Shown: positions 20,701 to 33,594, counted from the first letter of the stretch. The stretch is DNA of 64,000 bases from Baylisascaris procyonis (GCA_037389465.1 JAZARR010000164.1:1911001-1975000); one strand, 5' to 3'. Numbers and translations: made by a program. Notes: generated by a model not told the origin, from the letters alone.

Positions 20701-23656
20701 CCACTAAAATTTCATAGATTTTCTACGTGGCAGACCTACAGACAGACATACAGACATATACGCACGCATATGCGTAGCACTACACCGCCACAGTATTTTC
20801 TGAGAAGCAAATTTACAAAGGAGCATGAAAAGGAAACAGCGCTAAATAGTGAACTTCTAACATTTTGTGCAAAAAGTGATACAAAGAATTCAGTTTTGGT
20901 TTATGTCCGCTAGGCTGTACGATAAAACTTGTCTGTGGAAATCAGCCGCATATTCACATGTTAGCAACTCACTTTGAATATAATTGACCGGGATTCAATC
21001 CGCTTTATTGGCCCATCCAATACTAATTAATCGGCATTCAATGCACTTTACCGGTTCATTAACCAGCATTCAGTCCGCTTCACCTGTTCATCAAACGCTA
21101 CTCTGTGGTGATTTTTCGTTTTCGCTCAAGTACTGATGTGTAGCGAACAGCGCTAAAACCACACGACAAACTACCTCTCCCACCACCCGCAACCCTCAAT
21201 TATCAGCACAATGCAATGAAATCTCATCAAAACATTTGCGAACGCCTCCATTGGATGATAGCATCTCCAGGCACAGTTACTGGCTGTTTGGTTTGCATCA
21301 ACCACAACAGAGCAGCAAAGGGGAACAAACCCCAACAACGTAGTGAAACGTCAGCCATCCGAATAGTGTGTGCAAAAAATTGGTTTGAATAACATCGATG
21401 CGGCAATGTTCCTCGAGAATAATTTTTGATGAACCGTTGAAAAAAACTGGTTGAATTGAGTTATCGGATTTATTTATGAATTGTAAATGGAAAACTTGAG
21501 AGGTTTAAAACGTTAAAGAGTTTCACTACTGCAAAATGATGTCATTTAAACCTTTTGTTTGCAATCGAAATTAGCAATCCCTCCCCTATTTTCGATGCGC
21601 TTCTTTGCAAAGAGGCATAAGTTTGCTATCATACGTGCAAAACTATTCGGTGCATATCAAATATTTCTAAAGAAGTATTCACATCAGATCTCACCACCTC
21701 GAAGAGCACAGAATAAGCATCAGGGGAACTAGAGCTAGCATATGCGTTGAGGTGCTAAGCTTGCGGGGAGGGGAAGGAGTGCGGGATAGAAACGAGAACT
21801 CATATAGAGAGGAACTGGAAAAAGAATGTGATGATGCAGAAGAAAACGATGCACGTTATTTTCACTACGCGTAACTAAAGACTTTCAAATGTGCGTAATA
21901 GACCGAAAGCTTATAAAGTGTGAAAAGAACGAATTAAATAGTACTCAAGTTGTAATTAAGCAGCATTTAAAGTTAGCATTTTGAATAATAATTTATGCAT
22001 GAATGGAAGGAGGCGTTATTGAAGAGGAGATTCGGAAAATAAATGAAAAGGATGCATAAGTTCAGCTTTATGGTACTAATTTTGTCTGATGACGGATTAA
22101 TTAAAAATTGTTCTAACGAAAAGGTCAATTCGTAACGGAAGTCGAACATTTTCAATGAAAATTGAATAAATCACTGAAGCAAACAATACGAAAATGTGTA
22201 ACGGATAAGAGACATCAATTACACTTCAAACTTCTACAACTTACTTTACAGAAAACAAGAAAGAAATTTTTCGAAGAGAAGAGCGAACATTTTACGGGAT
22301 ATGAAAGAGGAAGGGTGTGAAGTGCTCATCGTTATATGATCCTTTCACCTCTCTTAATTTCAAAGAAAATGAATTATTACTTTAGGATGACTTTTAAAAT
22401 TCTCAACCAACGAAACAAGCAATATAAGCTTTCTCACTTCAACCTATTAGTCAGAACTGCTATTTAAATGCCTGAAACAACGATAAAACGACTGTTAACA
22501 TTAATAGGTTCTAAGAAAATTGGTTGCGTCTAGAAATCGAATTAAAAATCGCCATATTATTAGAAAAAGAAATGCTTAAGACATAGCTTAGGAAATGGGT
22601 TTATCAATAAAAAATTGTAAGAAAGGTTTGGCGTTGCGTAGGTGCTGATTTATTGCTAAAAATTTTTCGTAAGCTAAAAAAATATGATGAAATATTACAA
22701 ATTTTTTTCAATTTAGCTTTTCAGTATTTTCGAATAATGTGTGTTATATCACTTAATATTTCCTGATTTTTGCACTAAGAGAAGGATTTCATGCCAGAAA
22801 ATACTGTGGAATAAAATCTCCGTCATGCCACATCACTTCAGAAACATTGTCTCTCTTTTCATCTCTGTCGTTTGTCTTTATCGCAGTGTGTTGCCCCCAT
22901 CACCCATGTTGTGCATTCATAGCCATTTTAACATTTTTTTTGAAGAATTGAGATCGATTTTTATGTTTCATATACTAAACGAAAGCGCTTAAAAAGCTGC
23001 ACTATAGGTGAGAAAAAAGCCAATGTTCCCCGTTGACATTGTGCCAATTCCCCAGACGTCATTTTTTAAGGTGTGTGCTGTACCTGTCCCCTTTCTCTAG
23101 CCATGTTCCGCCAAAATCTCATAAGTAGTAAGAATCTTCATGTCGTATTTCAAAAGGTTTTAAGAGTAGAGCCAGATTTCCTTTCTGTAGATCTCACCGA
23201 ATTGATAGCTAAGGGAATCTGATTCGCCAATTTTCTGATGTTTTGAAATATTAGTAGTTCGTTTACAGAATGATAAACTTCAAGGAATTTAAAATAGGAA
23301 GCCATCCTACTATGCAACTTATAAACACCAGATTTCACCACCATTGCTCTTACGATTTAGGAATTTTATGGAATGAAAAGCTCACAACGCAGAAAGGGTC
23401 GTACAGGAATACATATGTGCAGACAAAACACCGAAAGAAATATGCAGACAATATTTTAAAAGGAAACGATTAAATAACGATTAAAAAAGGAAAATTAAAT
23501 ATCGGAAATGTCGAATAACAAACCCTTCCAATCATGATGACTTTGCCGCCTAGCCTTCCAATCTGCGCTGCCTGATTTGCTCCTTTACCACCACAACCAG
23601 CCTCGAACGACTTCCCACGAATTGATTCACCAGGCCTTGGGAACCGGTTTGCATAG
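14536..23656 (-). CDS. RBKS: Ribokinase (PfkB family), six exons, 5' end not found
   Basis: Ribokinase phosphorylates D-ribose at O5 with ATP in the cytosol, feeding ribose into the pentose phosphate and nucleotide pathways. Exons in transcript order: 23656-23524, 19502-19376, 18869-18705, 17932-17841, 17078-16893, 14712-14536. All junction phases match, giving about 292 residues. Visible motifs: RFPRPGESIRG, first PfkB signature GCGGKGANQAAQIGRLGG, GTATATVTVTDDGENSIVV, NFAPGTSDF (NPAP-like), NENETEFLTG (Mg/phosphate NxxE region), and second signature VDTTGAGDSFCGSLAY with the catalytic Asp of GAGD, then GTQVSFP (monovalent-cation region). The family is about 310-325 residues, so only the first 20-25 (VVVxGSxxxD strand) are missing, presumably in an exon upstream of 23656. 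The gene is convergent with RPA2. Confidence 0.95.
16893..17078 (-). CDS. RBKS: Ribokinase exon: TEFLTG to VDTT
   Basis: Acceptor TTTGTAG. It encodes 62 codons: TEFLTGSRITCVEDAVM, AVATLGAKGVVVVTKGG and IPVPRVKAVDTT, with donor ACG|GTAAGG. It covers the ATP-site strand TLGxxG and the start of the second PfkB signature. Confidence 0.94.
17688..17709. repeat. Poly(T)22 tract
   Basis: A run of 22 T (A22 on the gene strand) lies in the ribokinase intron between the VDTT and NENE exons. It could be a mononucleotide microsatellite or the tail of a decayed retroelement. No element body was recognised beside it. Confidence 0.9.
17841..17932 (-). CDS. RBKS: Ribokinase exon: NFAPGTSDF to STNENE
   Basis: Acceptor ATTTCAG. 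This 92-nt exon encodes VRTFFNFAPGTSDFDKSL then LKLVDILSTNENE with donor GAG|GTAAGC. NFAP replaces the usual NPAP. The NENE lies at the conserved NxxE position. Confidence 0.92.
18705..18869 (-). CDS. RBKS: Ribokinase exon: GENSIVVTLGAN to AKKYN
   Basis: Acceptor ATTTTCAG. It encodes GENSIVVTLGANMEIPPS, then ISRAKLVLCQYEID and IAKKYN plus one base. This corresponds to the family's IxVxxGAN strand and AKxxLxQLE helix. Donor G|GTGAGA. Confidence 0.94.
19376..19502 (-). CDS. RBKS: Ribokinase exon: VGNDIFG to TVTDDG
   Basis: Acceptor ATTTAAG. It encodes VGNDIFGPLNIENLNKSGV then FIERSDTAGTATATVTVTDD, ending with one base of Gly. Donor G|GTTGGT is weak. The TAGTAT stretch matches the lid strand that contacts ribose in the family. 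Confidence 0.92.
20065..20245. other. GC-rich block inside a ribokinase intron
   Basis: About 180 bp visibly richer in G+C and CpG than the flanking AT-rich intron (19503-23523). It contains CCGCGGACCTTCGGCCGC near its left end and CACGTG near the right. No exon, tRNA fold or known element was recognised. The rest of this 4-kb intron shows nothing beyond a run of GACAGACATACAGACATA-like sequence at about 20740-20760. Confidence 0.5.
23524..23656 (-). CDS. RBKS: Ribokinase exon with first PfkB signature
   Basis: Acceptor CATTATAG. It starts with one base of a codon, then YANRFPRPGESIRGKSF and AGCGGKGANQAAQIGRLGG, ending VIMIGR. The donor AGG|GTTTGT is weak but gives VGND in the next exon. Open sequence 5' of 23656 in this frame lacks ribokinase similarity. 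Confidence 0.92.
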
Positions 23657-24045
23657 CTATAATGATCACAATACCGATGTGAGCGTGAGAATGTTTGTAC
23701 AAGTAGGCAATTCAAAGTTTTGTTCTTGACTGCATTAGTTGGGCAAGAAAAGTTTAAAAGCGCTTTTTAGAGTTTGCGTTAAATGAGTTTAAGGCGTCAG
23801 TAAAGATGGCTGAATCTACCACCGCCATCGACTATTATGGGCTAAACTTGGCCTTGACGGGCGATCGATCCATGCTAGGTTACAGAAGTTCGCCCGACCT
23901 GTGACAGGTATAATTCATCTCTATAATTGGGCTAAGCTTGGTCCTTGTATTACTTTATCGATTCTTACAGTCAGTCCAAGAATTTTCGGCTAAACATTCG
24001 ACTGTTAAAACTGCAGCAGAGTGGCAATGTAACATATGGATGGAG

Positions 24046-24236
24046 GCCATGTGTACCGGCCGCCGCGGGGAAGAAGCCTTATGTGATGTGATGATGAATC
24101 ATGTCCATCGCGAACGCGGGGGACCTGCTCACGTCCACGGGACTGCGAGAAAGCTTCCGTTTCCTGAAAACTCCCCGCGGGGCGGTGGACATTCGGAGCC
24201 TTTGCAGGGGTTTTCGCGAAGGATGGAGGGTTAGAA
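24046..24236. other. GC-rich, CpG-rich island upstream of ribokinase exons
   Basis: A sharply GC-rich block with the palindrome CCCCGCGGGG at 24173-24182 and a related CCGCGGGG at 24063-24070. Two + strand frames stay open across it: one from an acceptor-like CTTACAG at about 23970 to TAG 24232, the other from ATG 24101 reading MSIANAGDLLTSTGLRESF and FLKTPRGAVDIRSLCRGF. Neither product is recognised, and high GC alone lengthens open frames. It may be a promoter/first-exon region, possibly bidirectional with ribokinase, or a coding exon. Confidence 0.4.
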
Positions 24237-26472
24237 CTCTTGCTTTTCTCGGGAGACCGTTTTTACATTGTTCATGCCATTGCGTTGTGTAATGTTCGCG
24301 TAGAACTGCGGTGGATCAGCACTTATTGAAAAGTCACTTTTTTACCCACTGCGTTTTGAATGGAGCTGGTTTCATGGAGGAGCTGCGATTGACATGCAAG
24401 AGGCGTATTTGCAGCGGACGCAGTAGCATTATAGGTGCTATCCGACTTTCAATAAATGTTTGCTAATGCACAGAATTCGCTTCAGGGATGATGCGAGAAG
24501 TGGCTATGGTAATGTTGCGTTGTTTTTGAAGAAGTAAGCAAGGGTGATGTGAAAGAGATGTGAGAAGGACGCGAAATACTCGCATAGCTTACTTTTTTGC
24601 TCCAAAAATGATATGAAGTGGAAAGAACAACGAATCCGAAGCTAACGGCGGAATGCAAAGCTCTAAATGGTGACAGCTCGATATAGTACATCGTCGTTCT
24701 ATCTGTACTTTATCGCCGCTGAGGGGAGTACAGCTCATGAATTTTTCGGGGTACTAACACATAATATAGTCATTCCAAGAAGTTTTTCTGACAGTGAAGT
24801 ACAATAACTCACGAAAAAACTAAAATTATTTATGAAATCTTGATGCCCTATAGTATAGTATGATATAGATTAAGAAACTTCAAAGATTTTTAAGCATAAT
24901 GTGACGTAGTCTTCGAAATTTTGGACTGAGCAACATAAATTATAGTAGTTAAAAAAATACAGTGAATTGCAGCACTGGTTCGAGAAGTTTCCGCCTATTG
25001 CCGTTTCTCTAATACTGACCAAACATTATTTCTGTTGTTGCTTTTTGCTGCTTTCAACTGCTGGAATCGAAAATAAATTGCGCCTCACCTCCTTACACGA
25101 CTATTCTTCCAACAAAGTGGTATTTATTCGAGGCAGAAAAGATAAAAGCCAGCAAAACGAAAAGGGAAGAAGAGGATGGCATCTTGTGGGGTTCCGATAG
25201 CGATGGCTTTACCCTGAGTCGGTGGGCGGCTTACATAGATTCCCATTTTGTGCCTCGTCAGAAAACTTTTTAGTAAGTTAGAGGTGTTCACGTTCATTCG
25301 AAACGTGTTTTCCATTAGCTGAAGGAGTATATATGGCTTGACGGTGTTGCGAGCTTATCTGATATCAGCTTGAAGGACCTTTTTCCTCTGCGAGATTTAT
25401 TTCGTCATTGATTTCGATTAAATTAGTCTGTATCGAAAAGTTTTTGAGGTGAAAACGTGGGATTTCCGGTTCCATTGTGATATAAAGTTTTGCGCAAGCA
25501 TTTCAAATAATTTCGATACGCAACGCAGTTGTTATATAGTCCTATAATTTTGCACATTTTTCGATTCGCCATTTTCTTTGTATATGATAGTCGCATTTAT
25601 AAATATCCGCTCTCAAGAATATTTTCTGCTGAAATAATGCATCTAGAACAAAACACAACTCTACACGATCAAATTTTTTCTCAACTTCAGCGTTTTATTT
25701 GGAATTCTATCAAGTCCTGACAGTCTGCTGTACAGTCTTTATGAAATATTGACAATCAGCTCGTCTAGTTCCAGTCTGTCCCATTTTCCGTTATGTTTTC
25801 CGATTATATTCATTATATTTGAGTGTTCTCTTTTGCAACAAATTGTTGTTTTCCTACGAACATTTATGCATCACGTTTCATTTCAGCGTATTTTGTTCGA
25901 AATCATGTTCGAAATTGCCTCATCGAGTTTCCTCATGTTCGTACTACTCAATAAAGAATTTTTTTCTGGTCGTAAGGGTAAACTCGCTTTCCTCACATCT
26001 CTCACAGAAGAATGGAACCCATGAGTGCACCTATGTCCCAACGAGGGTTTGGCTTCAAGGAATACCTCGCGGAAGAGGAGAAATTTTTGAGCACAGGTGC
26101 ATCCGTAGTCCAAATGAATCATCTTTTTATGGAGACCCCTGCAGGCGCCGTCAATGAATGGGGAGGGGAAGGAGAGGTGACGGTGAACACCGAATATTAC
26201 AGAAACGTTAAACGTATAATGAAATACCGCGGAATTATTCTGGCCGAATATTTATATTGTCGACCGACCCGGAATTGACTATTATGCTGGTTAAGCTACC
26301 TTACACACGAATACATGAAAACGAGTTGTATTACAAAACAGCAAATGAGATGAATGAATCCCTATGCAAAAAACGGACAAGGAGTAGTGCTAATACTAAG
26401 CATATGCAGTATGGCGCCCTATTACATGGACAGATCCTTACTCCAAACCTCTATCAATCTTCCAGGAAGAGG

Positions 26473-26473
<1 letters not shown>

Positions 26474-26517
<44 letters not shown>
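26474..26517. repeat. (TA)22 microsatellite
   Basis: An uninterrupted TA dinucleotide array of about 44 bp, followed by CACATATACC. The Tyr-Ile open frames across it are artefacts of the repeat. Confidence 0.97.
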
Positions 26518-26526
<9 letters not shown>

Positions 26527-29500
26527 CGTGTTTGCGTGTTAGGTAAAGTTGTATCCATTGCCTAAATTTCGGTAGGAATAGGCCTCTGCCACTCCAGTGA
26601 ACCGCCTCTCTCAAATAAACCTGTTTCCCTGGAAAATTCATGAGTCAGATGCTTCACCCGAGATGTTGCAATAGTAAAACTGCAAATGTGTGCGGTAATC
26701 TACTGGCCACTAGAATTAACGCCAGAATTAATAAATCATTAAAAGGTTTGGGAAGTCTCAACATTCCCCAAGAATTGTCTTAAAAGAATAATACGTACTG
26801 ATCTATTCAACAAAAATCTCAGTGACTATTTATTAGCACCTGAAATAATCCAACAAATTTTGAAACATTCACGAATGCATGATAACAATTTCAGAAGAAA
26901 GAAAAAACTATTCTGCAATGGTTGACGTACCTGATGAGATCCTGTACAATACTTCCGAACACGACAATATCAGCCATATCGCACTGAAATACCAAAGTAT
27001 TATATGGCTATTAAATTTTTTTATTACGGCAACATTCTCTCATAGCTGCAGTGTGGAAAGCCCAACCGATATACTCGGGAAAATAGTTTCCAAATCTACA
27101 GCCAGTTAGATTTACTGAATCAAAATAACACATAGATAGGTGCGGCCATGTGCACTTCGAGTAAGAAATAAACAGTGAAAGGTGTGCGAAATCGGAGATG
27201 GCACAGCTGTGCATATGACGATGGTTCGCGATGAAACCTTTCGGCGCGACACGTCAGTCTCAGCTGTCATCATATGAGCCGACACGCTTTTCGCGTGGTG
27301 GTTAAGGCTGACGTGTGATGGCGAAACATTCCACAGCAAGCGATCACCACGTGCGCATCCACGACCTTTGATCTTCATTATAGAATATTTTCAAAGCTTT
27401 TTCCACAATTCATTATTTATCATTCTTTTATTATAAAGGTTGTGATATCAGAAGCAATAGAAATCAATTTCAATAGAAATCAATTTAACATCGCTAAATT
27501 CAGGAATCGGCACTTTAATTGACCCATGTGAATGTTAGCTATGAAAACCCTTCCACAAAGCAATCAACCGAACATTGATTATATATGTGCAGACGAAAAG
27601 CGGGACAGCAACGACTTCACATGCTCGATGAAGTACCTTCTGTTGTATAAATAAAGGCTTATGTAAATAGAACCGATGTTATGTTCATCGATCATTGTTG
27701 CATTGATCTTTATGAGATGCGTTATGGCGTTTGATCTGTTGGAAGTTGTTCAATCTCGATACTGCTTGATAATTGCCATCAAATAAGAATGCATTCATTT
27801 GCCACAGTGCTCTGAAGTTGATGTGAAGAATGGCAACATGCAATTCATGCATTCACATTTCGATCTCATTTTGCAGATGACGGGAACGTCTGATTGCTAG
27901 CCTCCCGATTCGTCTATGCTGAGGATCCGGACTCGATGATGTAAAAAAAATAAAAAATAAAAAAAAATATTACTATCCTGCCAGCTTAGTACATGACACT
28001 TAGCTCTCTCATTTCCGCGACCCAAAGCGGAAGCAGACTTTAAAGAGAAAACAACGTGTATGTTATGTCTTGCTGCAGTAGTCATACATAATTATTACGG
28101 ATTAGCGCTCTCGTAACTTTTACTGAACGTTATGCCTTCACTAATCGCGTATTTAATTCAATATTGATTCGATTTGGAAGGATACTCAATTTATGAACTG
28201 TGGTGGTTTTATGAGCGCAATTTCACCTCAGAAACAACAAACCACAATTGAAAGCGCGTTTGGTTTCACTGCGAAGAAATAAACTCTTTATCGTTCAACA
28301 TTAAAGATTCAATGCAACAAAAGTGCGAATGTTTTGCACTTGTAACAAAAAAACACATCGATTTTTAAATGAACAACTCTTAGAATTAACTACAATTGCA
28401 CATCGACATAGAAAGAGAAGGAATTTTGAGAATTCCCCTCAGTGATGTTGCAGCAATAATCTAATTCTCGGAAAAAAGGCCATTAAAATTTAATATTTCG
28501 ATAAAAATTGCATTCATCGGCTTTATAAAGATTGAAAAGAAAAATGGAGAAAAATCAAAAATGGCAATGAAACAAATGATAAAAATTTTCACACGATGCG
28601 ATATACCACAACGTAAGAGTTATAAGGGCATATTGTATTTTGATCAGTTTTTTCTAATTTTTAACAACTGTGACGTCACTAAATGAAACAATGAGCATGA
28701 ATATACTGAATCTATTAAAGAGAAGAGAATAGGGATGAGGCAAAGAGATCGGGCGCTCCATCTTAGACGTCACGATAATGTATGTATGACAGAAGCCGCG
28801 TATATTCTTCTTCCTTGAATAGATCAAATCGAATGAGATGATAAATATGTAGAATTTTCAAGCTAAAAAAATCATGAACTTTTTGCAGTCAAAAATTCAG
28901 CCAAATTTCCCGAAAAAGGCTGAATAGATTTATATCCACTTTAAAGACGACAGCAGTCTGCAGAAAACGTTGCCAGTGAATAAATAATGTGTCTGACAAA
29001 AATGAAGTGAAGCGGCAATGAAGCGAGCGAACAAGGCAATGAACCTGCTGCGAAGGAAGCAGCGCTTTGATTTTAGAAGTTAAAGTTGCCTTATGAATGA
29101 TTCCGCTCCAACAAACATACCCACTTGGAAGAATAGCTGTCGCCATAGAAATATCAAAATCATCCAACAAAAAATCTGTCTTTTGTATGTTTCATATTCG
29201 CTTACCGGAGCGCCTCAATGATCTTTTCGATGGAATATTGCAGATAAATTAGCAAAAATTTAAATGATTCCTATCTATGCTTTAGCAGTATTAAATGGTT
29301 GCAAATCTGTACTTGCAGATTTATATATCCACTGATTTAATTATGATTTCAGTTGATATAAAAGTGATGGTCGATCACTTTTTTAACTGCAAAATTCAAA
29401 ATAAAAAAGGTGTTAATATTCTAAAATTGATGATGGCCTCGTAATGCCGAAATTTCTCGCCAAAAATAAGTTCATTTGCATATTCGCTGATATGCAACAT

Positions 29501-29805
29501 GAGCATCTGAACGGAATGTCACAATGCACGTTATAGCGTCAATTCACAACGTCACACAGGTGATGGATGCACTGTCATGTCACGAAATACTTTTTGCAAC
29601 ATCTAATAATTTCCACAATATCGGCTTTTAAGTGTGTGAACGAAGCTTTGCACAGGGAATGGAGCCTAATTTTTTTGCGCTTTTAGTAAGTTATCACTTT
29701 TTTCTTGTATTTTCCATAAATTATCACATAAACAAAGGGAGGAAGTTGGGCGCATTAGTGATATCCGCACTTGAAATGCTGAAAATTCAGAGTTTTCAGG
29801 TGATC

Positions 29806-29808
<3 letters not shown>

Positions 29809-29847
<39 letters not shown>
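29809..29847. repeat. (TA)n microsatellite, about 39 bp
   Basis: An uninterrupted AT/TA array flanked by TGATCTTC and ATCTTCAG. The short ATCTTC flank is present on both sides. Confidence 0.97.
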
Positions 29848-29849
<2 letters not shown>

Positions 29850-31499
29850 CTTCAGAATTTTGCAGGTAATAGATATAACAAATGGAAGGAGTGATGAAAA
29901 CTTTGCTGGAGGTGGGGAGAGGGAAGATGGAGTGATGCGTCTTCTTTCCTCTTCCCCTTGAATGCGGCTTCGATGTTTTCAGTAAATATTTGCGCAGTAC
30001 TCCTGCATCCCTTCAGCAGCACGTTCAGCACTCCATTTCCTAATTTGCAGCGCCCTAAAACTTTTCAGCAGCACGGAAAAATTCTGCGTGCCAATGTTTT
30101 TAAATGAGAAGTTCGCGCTATTTCGCGTACATCTGAATCACATACATCATTCGCAGGCTAAACAAGTGGAACGAGGTGCCACAGCTTGACACAATGTGTT
30201 CTCTTGCATTTCAGCCCACTAGCCTATCCGTCCCCCCATATAAATATTCAAACGCAATTATACAAAACATTTAACAACGCATCTTCCCGTCAAAGCGACT
30301 GGTCGTCCAATTCTTAAAGCAAGATATTTGCTTTAGTCCAAATTGATTGGCACAAGCCAATAATTCTTCCACTATGAAACCGACCAACACGTCAAAATCA
30401 ACATAAACTACAAGCATGGAACAATAACTCTTTCAAAAAATGACCAGTCAGAAGAAAATTGGTTTCGCGAGTGTCGCACTGAGGTTCCGGCGTAAATTAA
30501 AGGTACCATTTTCTTTATCTTTTCTCTACAGCAGACCACCTACTTCTCTCATACAGCCTATCAAAGCAAATCGACCCCCACTTATCGCCATAGCAACTCT
30601 TCTTGGTACTTTTGTGCTCCACCTTCCCCCATATACGATGGCAACTGAAAAGCGAGAGAAATAATGATGCATTGCTTCACATTCACATGCATAGTCCAGT
30701 GTTATTTGGATGTTCGAAAGATTCCGCTAATTTCAAAGTGCACACAAAAATAAGTAAAATTAAACAATGGCTTTCACCTTGCCTTCGAGAGAAAATTCCT
30801 GCGAGCTCTATCATTTTTTCTATAAATATGGAATAATGTATGGGAGGAAAGAAGGGAAAGAGGACGAAAAGGACGCATCCGTTCCCCTATTAACCATCCT
30901 CTTTAAATTGCCTTTCTTTTTTTTCAAAGCTCGTCTAAGAGTGGATTATGTCTAGCAAACTTAATCGCAGAAGCTTTCATAATCTGTTGCTTGACATAAG
31001 CATCAGGTGGTTCTGCGAAAGTTTGCAAAAGTGCATGAAACCGAACCCACATTCACTTTATTCAATATCTGATATAGGGCCGATAAGTTTGCCGTGCACT
31101 AAAAATAAGAAAACCTCTTGCCACAAAAGGCACGAGGATGAAGAACAAGTTTTTTGGCACTAGCTGCTTTCTGTGACCAAAGACTTTTGATTATGATGCT
31201 CGCCAAACATCGCATGCATTTTTATGACATCTTAAGCATCAAACTGCAATAATTTCACTTGCACTTTGTCATTATCTACGTAAGATAACAGCAAGAATTT
31301 GCTCTAAGAAATTCTGTGACCGTCGTAAAAAAGTGCTGCAGTATCTAGTTTTCTAGAAAGCTGAGTTCACCCGAACCCTCTTCGCATTTGTTAGCTTCAC
31401 ATTTTAATTTCTTCCTAATATTCGCTCATCAAAGCTTAAAGACCGCGGATTCTGACCTTATCGTCCTGAAATTCTAACTTTAACACCCCCTAATTCCGG

Positions 31500-31575
31500 C
31501 CACGGAGCCCTGGAATTTCGGCCTCGAACTTCGAAATTCTATTATAGGTCTCAGAATTCTATTATGAGTTGCGTT
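31500..31575. repeat. Short degenerate repeat with 20-bp spacing
   Basis: AATTCTATTAT occurs at 31536-31546 and again at 31556-31566, exactly 20 bp apart, preceded by related TGGAATTTCGGCCTCGAAC sequence. Similar TTCCGGAAT/CGGAATTCTGGTCTC wording recurs at about 32168-32215. It could be a decayed tandem repeat. Confidence 0.4.
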
Positions 31576-33477
31576 TCAAGGATCTCAGAGAATGGTCTAA
31601 CAATTTCAGCAAATCTCCAACGTTACAGATGTGTTCATCGATAAGTTTCGCGAAGATATGGCCAGTAGTAATTTATGTGAAAATTTTTCCGCTTTGCTTA
31701 GCATTCTCTAGTGTTTGCACTTTTCGAAGAACTTTGAGACACAGCTAAGAGATCTGTAGTTTGAGAGAAGACAGAGAGAAGACAGAATCAGTGTTTTTTA
31801 AGTGGGTAAGATTTTGCTAACATATTTCACGAAATGCCGCTTTCACTGATGCTTTCTTCGAAGTGTTTATTGCCAGCTGCGCAGATAATGCTTTACCTTG
31901 CTGAAGTCTGACGGTTGAATACGCAAACACATGTTTTATACGTATACACAAAAAAGGATTGTCATAATATGGTTGCCTATCGAAATGCAAAAGTAGGTAA
32001 AAACATCTCATCAAGCAATTAAACCAAACCTGACCTAACAATGGTCAAAGTATTGTTTTGGCTGCAGTCGTGGCGAAGTTTCTTCATCGAGGAAGGCTAA
32101 CGGGTGACAAATTTAGGCCGAAGTTAGCCTTGCATATGAGTTCTGACATTGCGGCACCAAAATCTCGGTTCCGGAATCCTCGAACTGTGGTATTTTTTCG
32201 GAATTCTGGTCTCAATTTCTGAGAAAACCTTTCAAATGCAACCCTACCGAAACATCAGTGTTGGAAGGAAGAAAGAATCATTTGAAAAATTTTATGAACC
32301 TCTGTAAAAAAAGGTTGATTACGAAAAGAAGTAATAGACGTTGACGAATTCTTTCTCGTACTTTAGAAAATAAAATACTCAGTCACATAACGAGAAACCC
32401 TCCTGAATTCATTCAAGGCAAAGCAAATAGTAGTTGCGTGTTCAAGCAGATTAATTTCCCGCAAGCATTAATTAAAATTTTAACATCACTAAATTCGATG
32501 GCTTTTAATGATGTTTAGAAAAGGGTAAATGCTACGTTTTCTTGAGATGTCAAGAAACACCTTCTAGAAGAGCGAAAAAATAGAGCAAATCATTCCATCA
32601 GAAATGAATAATTATCGCTCTCGATAAAAAAAGAAAAGCGCTCATAAACGCATGAATTTACGCTTAAAATGCTGCCTCTTCACAGAACTTTACCATTCGT
32701 TGATGTTGCTTTTCGAGTGTTTTTCATAAATTATCAAGTAATAAAATGGCTTTTATTAGCGCTTTCAGTGTACAAATTTCACTTATCAACATTTGCAATT
32801 GCAGCCTCATATTGTCGATTACTCGAATGATTATAGAGATTTGCAATAAGGCCCCTGAAGTAAGCACATTTAATGCTTCAAATGAAGAGACACATTTCAC
32901 TTCGATCAAGCACTGCGAATTAATATGATTATATGAGCTATATCAGATTATTGCCAAACGATAACTATATTACTTAATAGAAGTATGCATGAGAACTTGA
33001 GGCTGTTTCATAACACTTAACGAGTTTTCATTTAACGCTAATAGAATGGACTCCGCTTTCTTAGAGTCACTAAGTTCGCCTAATAGCAATCATTGAGAGC
33101 ACTATAGAAAGCTATCTTAAATAGGCAGCTCTAGCTGTGTCAATTTTACAGCTTTTATTATAGAGCGAGATTCAAAACTAGAATGACACAACTGTGTAAT
33201 ATTTAATAAGCATCCTATCCGTCCAACTAAACAAAACCTATGCTCTAATAGATTTATTTCATATCATCAAATAAACTTTACCATAGTAAATTCTACACCA
33301 TAAATAGGACCTTATAAATATTTTAAAATACGGTTTTATTGCAGTTTTGTCAACATGGTGAATCTAGATGAAGTTTTAAAATACCGCGCTAAGCGATAAA
33401 AGAAAGCAACTAAGGAGGCAATCAATCTATTTTATTATATGACTTATTAAAGTAATGCACCAAAGAGTATTACTCAC

Positions 33478-33594
33478 CTCATCATCGTCATTATCCGATT
33501 CGCAGATAAAATCAATAATTTTGAACGACGACATAGTTGTGTCAGTTTGTGAATTCCGAAGAGAAGATGCTCTCGAAGAAGAGGATGAAGACAT
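33478..33594 (-). CDS. Candidate first exon, Ser-rich/acidic, unrecognised
   Basis: ATG at 33594 opens 39 codons: MSSSSSSRASSLRNSQTD then MSSFKIIDFICESDNDDDE, ending at a near-consensus donor GAG|GTGAGT. FKIIDFI loosely resembles an eh1-type FxIxxIL repressor motif found in some homeodomain proteins, but no homeobox was seen downstream on this strand. Ser runs and a good donor can arise by chance. Confidence 0.3.

Larger units (their letters stand above)
24237..33477. other. Gene-poor AT-rich stretch
   Basis: I see no recognisable gene in these 9 kb. Short open frames on both strands lack domain similarity and paired splice sites. It contains two (TA)n arrays and a short EcoRI-site-spaced repeat, listed separately. 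The missing 5' exon of ribokinase may lie in the left part but no VVxGSxxxD-like - strand segment was found. Confidence 0.5.

Noticed and set aside
24482..24691. VSFGFVVLSTS on the - strand as the missing ribokinase N-terminus
   Set aside because: It lacks the VVxGSxxxD pattern and its phase and spacing do not lead to the exon at 23656.
25019..25270. + strand frame ending RWAAYIDSHFVPRQKTF that looked like a transposase or integrase tail
   Set aside because: It lacks an ATG, no catalytic motif is visible, and I could not match it to a named family.
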